From the NCBI GenBank assembly GCA_021793935.1, contig JAJYRV010000151.1, positions 1-5,609 on the forward strand: a stretch of 5,609 bases of DNA, given 5' to 3'. A program made the position numbers and the translations under genes. Each line of letters begins with the position of its first letter. Positions within the stretch are counted from its first letter, which is position 1. The notes beneath the pieces were generated by a model. That model had not been told where the DNA came from. It did not search any database and saw only the letters and a program-made list of their open reading frames with translations. Below, piece after piece: positions 1 to 4,759 of the stretch. The stretch comes from Actinomycetes bacterium. Lineage in GTDB: Bacteria; Actinomycetota; Actinomycetes; Actinomycetales; Beutenbergiaceae.

Positions 1-430
1 CCATGCCCGCGTCCGCGGCGGGGTTCAGCCCACCACCGGCGGCATCCGGTTCCGGCAGCGGGTCACCGTTATCCGCGTTCGATCCCCCTTGCACGAGGTA
101 GAAGCCGCCCGCGGGGATTGCGCCGGCGAGGTCCACCTTGCCGGTTCCGGTGTTCGACTTCGACCTGTACTGCAGGCTCCACCCATCGAGATCAATTGCC
201 GCGTCCGTCGGGTTGTACAATTCCACGAACTTATGGGTGAAGGGCTGGTTGGCGCTCCCGCCCCGCGTGTAAATCTCGTTTATGACGACATCATCGCCGT
301 CAGGGCTGGCAGCGGCAGGTGCCGTAGCGAGCACCGGTGCCAGCAGTAGAACTCCTACAGCCGCCGCGGCTGTTCCCCTGCCCCGCCTCTTCGCGCGGGC
401 TATCCAATGCGCTCTCAAAAATAACTCCAT
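1..430 (-). CDS. Secreted lamin-tail-domain protein, N-terminal part (possibly ExeM/NucH-type extracellular endonuclease); runs off the left edge
   Basis: The reverse strand reads open from an ATG at 430-428 to the window edge, giving 143 residues with no stop. It begins with a signal peptide: basic residues (RAKRRGR) at about 12-18, a hydrophobic stretch rich in Ala/Val/Leu at 20-36, and a likely cleavage site at APAAA/SP near residue 41. A lamin-tail domain follows: VVINEIYTRGG at about 48-58, FVELYNPTD at 68-76, LDGWSLQYRS at 81-90, then a GGFYLVQGG strand at about 108-116. In actinobacteria this order (signal peptide, then lamin tail) is typical of ExeM/NucH extracellular nucleases, but the catalytic part lies outside the window, so nuclease function is inference. 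An in-frame TGA lies 8 codons upstream of the ATG. The ATG has no obvious ribosome site. A TTG at codon 5 (418-416) has GGAG six bases upstream and may be the true start. The gene diverges from the 5'-nucleotidase. Confidence 0.82.
   Translation of the reverse strand, partial: MELFLRAHWIARAKRRGRGTAAAAVGVLLLAPVLATAPAAASPDGDDVVINEIYTRGGSANQPFTHKFVELYNPTDAAIDLDGWSLQYRSKSNTGTGKVDLAGAIPAGGFYLVQGGSNADNGDPLPEPDAAGGGLNPAADAGM
425..428 (-). promoter_or_regulatory. Candidate ribosome binding site favouring a TTG start at 418-416
   Basis: On the minus strand, GGAG lies six bases before the in-frame TTG that is codon 5 of the lamin-tail gene. The upstream ATG (430-428) overlaps this GGAG and has no comparable site of its own. 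Starting at the TTG keeps the whole signal peptide, including its basic N-region, so the protein sequence does not decide between the two starts. Confidence 0.4.
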
Positions 431-499
431 CGTTACGTAGTCAGATTTTTCTCAATCATCGACCCGCGCTCCGGGCGACGATGCTCAGGCACGGATTGC

Positions 500-513
500 C
501 TATGGTTCCATAG
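500..513. repeat. Short palindrome CTATGG-TT-CCATAG, possible operator
   Basis: Two perfect 6-bp inverted arms (500-505 and 508-513) are separated by TT. The left 10 bases of this element, CTATGGTTCC, recur in the same orientation at 580-589. A palindrome of this size between divergent genes could bind a dimeric regulator, but no regulator is identified and the arms are short. Confidence 0.45.
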
Positions 514-579
514 ACGGAGCAAGAAGTTAAGTAGCAACCTCCCGTCCACGGTTTTTGGTGCAGACTTGCCGAAAGTCCG

Positions 580-589
580 CTATGGTTCC
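580..589 (+). repeat. Second copy of CTATGGTTCC (direct repeat of 500-509)
   Basis: This 10-bp match is exact, in the same orientation, and exactly 80 bp downstream of the first copy. Here the right palindromic arm is lost, because CCGGGA replaces CCATAG. Each copy contains TATGGT, which fits a TAnnnT -10 element, so the two copies could be tandem promoters or two binding sites for one factor. Confidence 0.4.
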
Positions 590-619
590 GGGACGAACAT
601 TTTCGAAATTGATCGATTT

Positions 620-624
620 AGGGA
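620..624 (+). promoter_or_regulatory. Ribosome binding site deciding the 5'-nucleotidase start
   Basis: AGGGA lies five bases before the ATG at 630. The only longer in-frame starts (TTG 555 and ATG 582) would place about 16-25 charged or polar residues ahead of the signal peptide, so this site favours the 630 start. Confidence 0.7.
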
Positions 625-629
625 ACCTC

Positions 630-3140
630 ATGACAACGAAGTTGAGTTCCGGTCGAGCGCGTTTTCGGCGTTCGACCGCGGCCCTGGGAATAGCGGGCCT
701 CACGCTGGCCGGGCTTGCGGGCCCCGCCCTCGCTGACGGCGAGGATCCAGATCAGCCCACGAATAGCGAACCGTCGGACGATGGCCAGCCAACCGGCGAA
801 GATGATACCGAGGAGGGGCAAGCGGAAAGCCCCACCGAAGAACAACCCGAGGCGGAGAAGGACCTCGGTGAGGAAGACTCCTCAGAGGACGGCGGATCTG
901 CCGAGGCCGACGCATTAGACGAGGACTCGGAGTCGAAAGGCCGTTCCGATGACGATGAGGCCGAGGAAGAAGCTCAGATCTCTCCCCTGTCCGTCAGTGA
1001 GGATGGGACAGAACTCACCATCGACCTCGTAGGAATAAACGACTTCCACGGCCGCGTCGATGAAGGGCGCGGAGATATCACGGACGACGACGGCGACGTC
1101 ATCGGATTCGATGACGGAGCTGCGGTACGTCTCGCCGCCGCCGTCGAGGACGCGCGAGCGAACAACCCCGATACATTCTTCGTCGGCGCAGGTGATCTGT
1201 TCGGCGCTTCGACCTTCACGTCGATGGCCGGCAATGACAACCCGACAATTGACGTTCTCAATGCGATGGGCCTGGATGTTTCATCCGTCGGGAACCACGA
1301 ATTCGACGAGGGGATCGACGTCCTCAACGCGCGCATCGACGGCGCCGCCATCGGAGAAGTCGACTACTCGCAAGTGGGGTGGCCCTACCTCGGCGCGAAC
1401 GTGCTCGACAGCGCGACGGAGGAGTCCGCCCTAGAGGAATACGAGGTCCTGTCTACCGATAATGGCGCGGAGATCGCCGTCGTTGGGGTCGTCACTCAGG
1501 AGACGCCGTTCCTGGTCACCCCAAAGGGGATCGAAGGACTCGAATTCACCGACCCCCTCGATGCTATCGAGCGCGTCATCGACGAGGAAGAAGACGTCCA
1601 GAACGCCGACGCCATCGTCGTCCTCACGCACGACGGCGGGTCGAACAAGGAAGCGGTTGAAAACACCGCGACGGACTTTGGTCAGTTCGCACAGGAAATG
1701 GCGGACCGCGGTGATATTGCGGCGATTTTCTCCGGGCATACCCACACGTTGTATGAAGCGGATGTGGATGGAATGCCGGTCATCCAGACCGGCGCCTACG
1801 GCGAGAATCTCGGAAAGATCACGTTGACGTTCGATGACGAGGACGGAGACTGGGAGTTCGCGAGCGCCTCGAGCGAAATGATCTCGCTCGAGGACTACGC
1901 CGTGCCCGAGGATAACGCCGTCGTCACACACGTTCGTGAGATCGTGGAAGCTGCGGTTGCAGAGGCCGACGACATCGGCAAAACGGTCATCGGAGAGGCG
2001 GGCGCGGACCTGTTACGCGCGACGCACACCGATCCGGGCACAGGCACCGAGGGAGAGAACCGAGGCGGGGAATCGACCATCTCGAACCTCATCGCCGATG
2101 CTCAACTGTGGGGCGTGGCGGACCAGGGCTCGGTGCCGGAGGAGGAACTCCCGGAGATCGCCTTCATGAACCCGGGCGGTGTACGGACTGATATCACGGA
2201 AGGCAATGTCAGCTACAAACAGGCGGCGAGCGTGCAACCGTTCGCGAACACGCTCGAAACATTCGACCTCACCGGAGCGCAGATCAAGCAGGTGCTCGAA
2301 GAGCAGTGGCAACCCGATGGGGTTTCCCGGCCGTTCCTCAAGCTTGGTGTGAACGAGGAATTCTTCTACACCTACGACCCGGAAGCACCTCGGGACGAAC
2401 GCGTTACCCAGATGTTTCTTAATGGCGAACCGATCGTGCTCGACGAGTCGTACCGCGTGGTAGCCAATAACTTCCTCGCCTCCGGGGGAGACAACTTCTT
2501 CACTCTCGGGGAGGGGAGCAACTACGCAGACACCGGCTTGGTCGACCTGCAGGCGTTCGTCAAGTACTTCGAAAGTAACGACGTCGTCAACCCGGACTAC
2601 CGTCAACGCGCCGTGGGTGTGCACTGGGCTACCGGCGACGAGGGCGTCTACGACGCCGGTGACCCGGTTGAGATCGCGTTGTCCTCACTGGTCTTCGCGA
2701 ACGATGAGCCGAAGTCGGAAACCGTTTTCGCCTCGCTCACGAATTCCGAAAGCGGTGAGAGCATCGAACTCGGTGAGTTCGACGTCGACCCGGAGATCAT
2801 CAACACCACCGACGAGATGGGCCGCGCGCTCGTGGAGTTCGCGATGCCGGAGATCGACCCTTCCGAAGATGACTCCGATTCTTGGGTCTTGGAGATCACC
2901 GACGACCTCGAGCTCCTCTCCCTCGCGTGGGGCATCACGGTGGAGCAGGACTCCGAAGGTCCACCTCCCCCACCGGATGAGGGTGAGGACGAGGACACCG
3001 ATGACGAGCCCGGCGCTGGACCCGGGGGCGAGATGCCCGAGACGGGTACCGACGTCAACGGGATGCTCATCGCGAGCGCGATCCTCCTCGCTATCGGGGG
3101 GACGGCCCTGGCCGTGCGCCGTCGGCAGACGATGAGTTAA
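630..3140 (+). CDS. Secreted, probably sortase-anchored metallophosphatase / 5'-nucleotidase (UshA/NucA-like)
   Basis: This 836-residue protein should hydrolyse nucleotides or nucleotide sugars outside the cell, releasing phosphate. I chose the ATG at 630 because AGGGA (620-624) lies five bases upstream and a signal peptide follows at once: basic N-region to about residue 15, hydrophobic core, cleavage after ALA at 35. The reading frame stays open upstream to a TTG at 555, but that extension would bury the signal peptide. Residues 36-115 form an extremely acidic linker (36 of 80 are Asp/Glu). The metallophosphatase domain carries the metal ligands in order: NDFHG (Asp138, His140), GAGD (Asp189), GNHEFD (Asn222, His223), THDGG (His334) and GHTH (His370, His372). 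The 5'-nucleotidase C-terminal domain shows NLIADA (486-491), NPGGVRTD (514-521), QPFANTL (536-542) and ASGGDNF (617-623). An Ig-like segment (about 675-765), a PPPPP/acidic linker, MPETG (802-806), a hydrophobic helix (811-829) and RRR end the protein. All catalytic motifs look intact. Confidence 0.93.
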   Translation: MTTKLSSGRARFRRSTAALGIAGLTLAGLAGPALADGEDPDQPTNSEPSDDGQPTGEDDTEEGQAESPTEEQPEAEKDLGEEDSSEDGGSAEADALDEDSESKGRSDDDEAEEEAQISPLSVSEDGTELTIDLVGINDFHGRVDEGRGDITDDDGDVIGFDDGAAVRLAAAVEDARANNPDTFFVGAGDLFGASTFTSMAGNDNPTIDVLNAMGLDVSSVGNHEFDEGIDVLNARIDGAAIGEVDYSQVGWPYLGANVLDSATEESALEEYEVLSTDNGAEIAVVGVVTQETPFLVTPKGIEGLEFTDPLDAIERVIDEEEDVQNADAIVVLTHDGGSNKEAVENTATDFGQFAQEMADRGDIAAIFSGHTHTLYEADVDGMPVIQTGAYGENLGKITLTFDDEDGDWEFASASSEMISLEDYAVPEDNAVVTHVREIVEAAVAEADDIGKTVIGEAGADLLRATHTDPGTGTEGENRGGESTISNLIADAQLWGVADQGSVPEEELPEIAFMNPGGVRTDITEGNVSYKQAASVQPFANTLETFDLTGAQIKQVLEEQWQPDGVSRPFLKLGVNEEFFYTYDPEAPRDERVTQMFLNGEPIVLDESYRVVANNFLASGGDNFFTLGEGSNYADTGLVDLQAFVKYFESNDVVNPDYRQRAVGVHWATGDEGVYDAGDPVEIALSSLVFANDEPKSETVFASLTNSESGESIELGEFDVDPEIINTTDEMGRALVEFAMPEIDPSEDDSDSWVLEITDDLELLSLAWGITVEQDSEGPPPPPDEGEDEDTDDEPGAGPGGEMPETGTDVNGMLIASAILLAIGGTALAVRRRQTMS

Positions 3141-3174
3141 GCCGAGCAGGCGTGTCGCGCCGCGCGAGATAACG

Positions 3175-3217
3175 CGACCCGGGCGACCACCTCTACCATC
3201 GGGTGGGGCCCGGGTCG
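3175..3217. terminator. Strong GC hairpin, likely (bidirectional) terminator between convergent genes
   Basis: A perfect 10-bp inverted repeat, CGACCCGGGC (3175-3184) and GCCCGGGTCG (3208-3217), encloses a further 5-bp pair, CCACC (3187-3191) and GGTGG (3202-3206), around a 10-base loop. It starts 35 bp after the nucleotidase stop and ends about 78 bp beyond the ung stop, so it is placed to end transcription from both sides. No T-run follows on either strand, which is common for GC-rich actinobacterial terminators. Confidence 0.7.
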
Positions 3218-3218
3218 T

Positions 3219-3234
3219 GTGCTGCGTGCAGCAC
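3219..3234. repeat. Second palindrome GTGCTGC-GT-GCAGCAC next to the terminator hairpin
   Basis: Two perfect 7-bp inverted arms (3219-3225, 3228-3234) are separated by two bases. As RNA it would fold with a six-base-pair stem and a CGTG loop. It sits one base after the larger hairpin, so the two could act as a tandem terminator. It could also be a protein-binding site. Confidence 0.5.
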
Positions 3235-3294
3235 TTCCATTGCACCCCAGGTCTGCCCCCGGTCGCAAGGCGGGTTGGGCCGCCGGCGGCACGG

Positions 3295-3969
3295 CTAGGC
3301 GAGCCGCCAGTCGATCGGATCGGCACCCAGATCCTGCAGCAGAGCGTTCGTTCGGGAGAAGGGGCGCGAGCCGAAGAACCCGCGCGAGGCGGACAGCGGC
3401 GAGGGATGCGGAGATTCCACGACCGGGGTCGCGCCCAGCTTCGGCTTGAGCGACTGGGCATCCCTGCCCCACAGGATCGCCACGAGCGGGGTTTCGCGGC
3501 GAACCAGGGCATCGATGGCCGCGTCAGTGATCGCTTCCCACCCCTTGCCACGATGGCTGGCGGGCTTGCCCGGGCGCACAGTGAGCGAGCGGTTGAGCAG
3601 GAGCACGCCGGCATCGGCCCACGCACGAAGGTCCCCGTGCGCCGGGGGCGGGAAACCGAGATCCGCTTCTAGCTCCTTGTAGATGTTCACCAGCGATCGG
3701 GGGATCGGCCGCACGTGGGGCTGCACCGAGAAGCTCAGGCCCATCGCGTGCCCGGGCGTGGGATACGGGTCCTGCCCCACGATGAGCACGCGGACATCCG
3801 CCAGGGGCCGCGTGAATGCCGCGAGCACGTGTTCACCCGCGGGCAGGTACCCGTGCCCGTCGGCCACCTCCTGGCGGAGGAATTCGCCTAGTTCCCGGAT
3901 CTTCGGCTCCACCGAGCCCAACGCTCGGGCCCAGCCGGGGTCAATGAGTTCAGACAGTGGTTGAGGCAC
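3295..3969 (-). CDS. ung: Uracil-DNA glycosylase, family 1
   Basis: This enzyme removes uracil from DNA, the first step of base-excision repair after cytosine deamination or dUTP incorporation; it acts in the cytoplasm. With a GTG start at 3969 the protein is 224 residues, the usual family-1 length. Key motifs are intact: water-activating GQDPY (65-69, Asp67), the uracil-stacking Phe80 in [15 protein letters not shown] (122-130, with uracil-recognising Asn126), and the minor-groove loop HPSPLS (His188, intercalating Leu192) followed by [12 protein letters not shown]. The [11 protein letters not shown] form, with Pro instead of the enterobacterial His after the Tyr, is one I associate with actinobacterial members. 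The frame is open upstream to a TTG at 4041, but the extra 24 residues resemble no part of the family and overlap the control region of the neighbouring gene. The ribosome site for the GTG is weak (GGA very close to the start). It is convergent with the nucleotidase and divergent from the XRE regulator. Confidence 0.95.
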   Translation of the reverse strand: MPQPLSELIDPGWARALGSVEPKIRELGEFLRQEVADGHGYLPAGEHVLAAFTRPLADVRVLIVGQDPYPTPGHAMGLSFSVQPHVRPIPRSLVNIYKELEADLGFPPPAHGDLRAWADAGVLLLNRSLTVRPGKPASHRGKGWEAITDAAIDALVRRETPLVAILWGRDAQSLKPKLGATPVVESPHPSPLSASRGFFGSRPFSRTNALLQDLGADPIDWRLA

Positions 3970-4034
3970 GGGTCCAATTCTGGCAGCAAAGCGCCCGGGG
4001 TTCCATCGTCGAGCGCGGTTCAGCGCCCAGGAAA

Positions 4035-4054
4035 GTGTCAAACTCGCTTGACAC
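4035..4054. promoter_or_regulatory. Upstream operator-like inverted repeat overlapping the -35 element
   Basis: GTGTCAAACTCGCTTGACAC is a 20-bp imperfect palindrome (8 of 10 half-site positions pair; the outer 7 bp are perfect). It matches the downstream palindrome at 4081-4100 at 13 of 20 positions, all with the same symmetry (consensus half-site RTGWCAAnC). Its right arm contains the -35 TTGACA of the regulator promoter, so a bound protein would block RNA polymerase. The left arm gives TTGACA on the opposite strand, toward ung, but I find no matching -10 there. Confidence 0.6.
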
Positions 4055-4076
4055 GCGGGGGAGGGTCGCGCATGAT
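4048..4076 (+). promoter_or_regulatory. Sigma-70-type promoter of the XRE regulator / membrane protein operon
   Basis: A perfect -35 TTGACA (4048-4053) is followed after 17 bp by CATGAT (4071-4076), which matches 4 of 6 positions of TATAAT. Transcription would start near 4083, inside the perfect palindrome at 4081-4100. The spacing and the position between two related palindromes support a repressible promoter. Confidence 0.65.
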
Positions 4077-4080
4077 TTAC

Positions 4081-4100
4081 ATGACAAGCATGCTTGTCAT
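4081..4100. promoter_or_regulatory. Perfect 20-bp palindrome at the predicted transcription start, probable operator
   Basis: ATGACAAGCATGCTTGTCAT is a perfect 20-bp palindrome with no central gap. It covers the expected transcription start of the promoter just upstream and ends 34 bp before the GTG of the XRE-type regulator. Placement and symmetry fit autorepression by a dimeric helix-turn-helix protein. Its centre is 46 bp from the centre of the related element at 4035-4054. Confidence 0.75.
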
Positions 4101-4134
4101 AGGCAGAACGCAGCGAGCAACATCGGAATCGAGC

Positions 4135-4329
4135 GTGAAGAACAACATCCGCGAGTTACGCCAGGGCGCCGGCCTCTCGCAGGCCGCGTTGGCGAAGGAC
4201 CTCGGCGTCTCGCGCCAGACGGTCAACTCCATCGAAACCGGCCGGTACGACCCCTCCCTCCCCCTGGCCATCACCATGGCCAGGTATTTCCGACGCACTG
4301 TTGAGGAGATCTTTCATGTCGACGAATAA
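4135..4329 (+). CDS. Small XRE-family helix-turn-helix transcriptional regulator (64 aa)
   Basis: The product is essentially a single Cro/CI-type DNA-binding domain: [48 protein letters not shown] covers residues 5-52, with the helix-turn-helix at about 14-36 and a short C-terminal helix ending EEIFHVDE. Stand-alone proteins of this size and ending are commonly encoded next to a small membrane protein, as here. I chose the GTG at 4135 because family members begin just before the NNIRELR segment and GGA lies seven bases upstream. In-frame ATGs at 4072, 4081 and 4090 exist but fall in the -10 element or the palindrome. The stop overlaps the next gene. Two palindromes upstream suggest autoregulation; which ligand or partner releases it is not visible. 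Confidence 0.9.
   Translation: MKNNIRELRQGAGLSQAALAKDLGVSRQTVNSIETGRYDPSLPLAITMARYFRRTVEEIFHVDE
4303..4308 (+). promoter_or_regulatory. Strong ribosome binding site inside the XRE gene for the downstream membrane protein
   Basis: GAGGAG lies seven bases before the ATG at 4316, within the coding sequence of the XRE regulator. Together with the 14-base gene overlap it indicates translational coupling, and it selects ATG 4316 over the in-frame upstream alternative at 4301. Confidence 0.75.
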
Positions 4330-4744
4330 CCTATCCGCCAAGCACGTCGCCGTGATCGTGACGGCCGCGCTCCTCACCATCGCCGGGATCGTGACCCTAG
4401 GGATGTTCCTGCGCGAGCACGGCCCGGGAAACATGGGCAACGGCTTCTTCGCCGGGGCCGGCCTCGGGATCGCCGCGCTTGCGATCGCCTGGTGGCGCGC
4501 GGTCCGCCACCCGAGCTCGGCGACGACCTTGGAGCGCGGGTGGACGATGACCGGAGACGAGCGGGATGACGCCGTACTCACCCGGGCGCTCGCCGTCGTC
4601 GGGATCTGCGCGGTGCCCATGGTGGCTGCGGCAACGATCATCCTCAGCGTTGGCGGTCCCCTCGAACCCGTTCTCGCGATGACGAACTTTGCGCTCATCG
4701 CCGTGTTCGCCGTCGCCTTCGCCGTGATCAACCGCCGCAACTGA
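4316..4744 (+). CDS. Four-helix integral membrane protein, partner of the XRE regulator (DUF2178-like)
   Basis: This 142-residue protein is mostly hydrophobic, with four predicted membrane helices at about 10-32, 44-60, 90-112 and 118-138. The loop between helices 2 and 3 (about 61-89) is polar and holds the motif GDERDDAVLTRA at 80-91. A DERD-type motif just before the third helix recalls DUF2178-type membrane proteins often paired with small XRE regulators; this assignment rests on pattern memory only. The tail is short and basic (NRRN), so both termini may be cytoplasmic. The start overlaps the regulator stop by 14 bases and has a strong GAGGAG, so the two form one operon. The biochemical role is unknown. 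It may relay a membrane signal to the regulator, or simply be its target. The stop lies only 15 bp from the convergent aminotransferase stop. Confidence 0.82.
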   Translation: MSTNNLSAKHVAVIVTAALLTIAGIVTLGMFLREHGPGNMGNGFFAGAGLGIAALAIAWWRAVRHPSSATTLERGWTMTGDERDDAVLTRALAVVGICAVPMVAAATIILSVGGPLEPVLAMTNFALIAVFAVAFAVINRRN

Positions 4745-4759
4745 CGCCGCGCCCCGGGG

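Larger units (their letters stand above)
431..629. promoter_or_regulatory. Divergent intergenic region between two exported-protein genes
   Basis: These 199 bp separate the start codons of the lamin-tail gene (minus) and the 5'-nucleotidase (plus), so both promoters should lie here. The stretch is visibly less GC-rich than the flanking genes around 431-465 and 596-622. I see no good TTGACA/TATAAT pair for either gene. TATGGT at 581-586 fits a TAnnnT -10 element about 44 bp upstream of the nucleotidase ATG, but no matching -35 is evident. The region contains the palindrome at 500-513 and a direct repeat, listed separately. I see no match to a phosphate-regulon PHO box, though I could check this only by eye. 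Confidence 0.6.

Noticed and set aside
89..349. Plus-strand open frame opposite the lamin-tail gene
   Set aside because: The minus strand carries a signal peptide and lamin-tail motifs through the same bases; the plus-strand product resembles nothing.
555..629. Upstream extension of the nucleotidase to a TTG at 555
   Set aside because: It would place 25 residues before the signal peptide and lacks a good ribosome site; ATG 630 has both a site and a normal signal peptide.
2013..2624. Minus-strand open frame (203 codons) inside the nucleotidase, and a similar one at 1431-1931
   Set aside because: Both lie wholly antisense to conserved 5'-nucleotidase domain motifs and show no recognisable domain or ribosome site.
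2685..3626. Long minus-strand open frame (313 codons) crossing the nucleotidase 3' end, the intergenic hairpins and part of ung
   Set aside because: It overlaps two genes with clear family motifs, has low-complexity Arg/Pro/Ser-rich composition typical of GC-rich shadow frames, and crosses a terminator-like hairpin.
3970..4041. Upstream extension of ung to a TTG at 4041
   Set aside because: The extra residues do not resemble the family N-terminus and the TTG is part of the TTGACA arm of the 4035-4054 inverted repeat.
4036..4041. TTGACA on the minus strand as a -35 for ung, giving overlapping divergent promoters
   Set aside because: No acceptable -10 lies 16-18 bp downstream on that strand; the match is explained by the symmetry of the inverted repeat.
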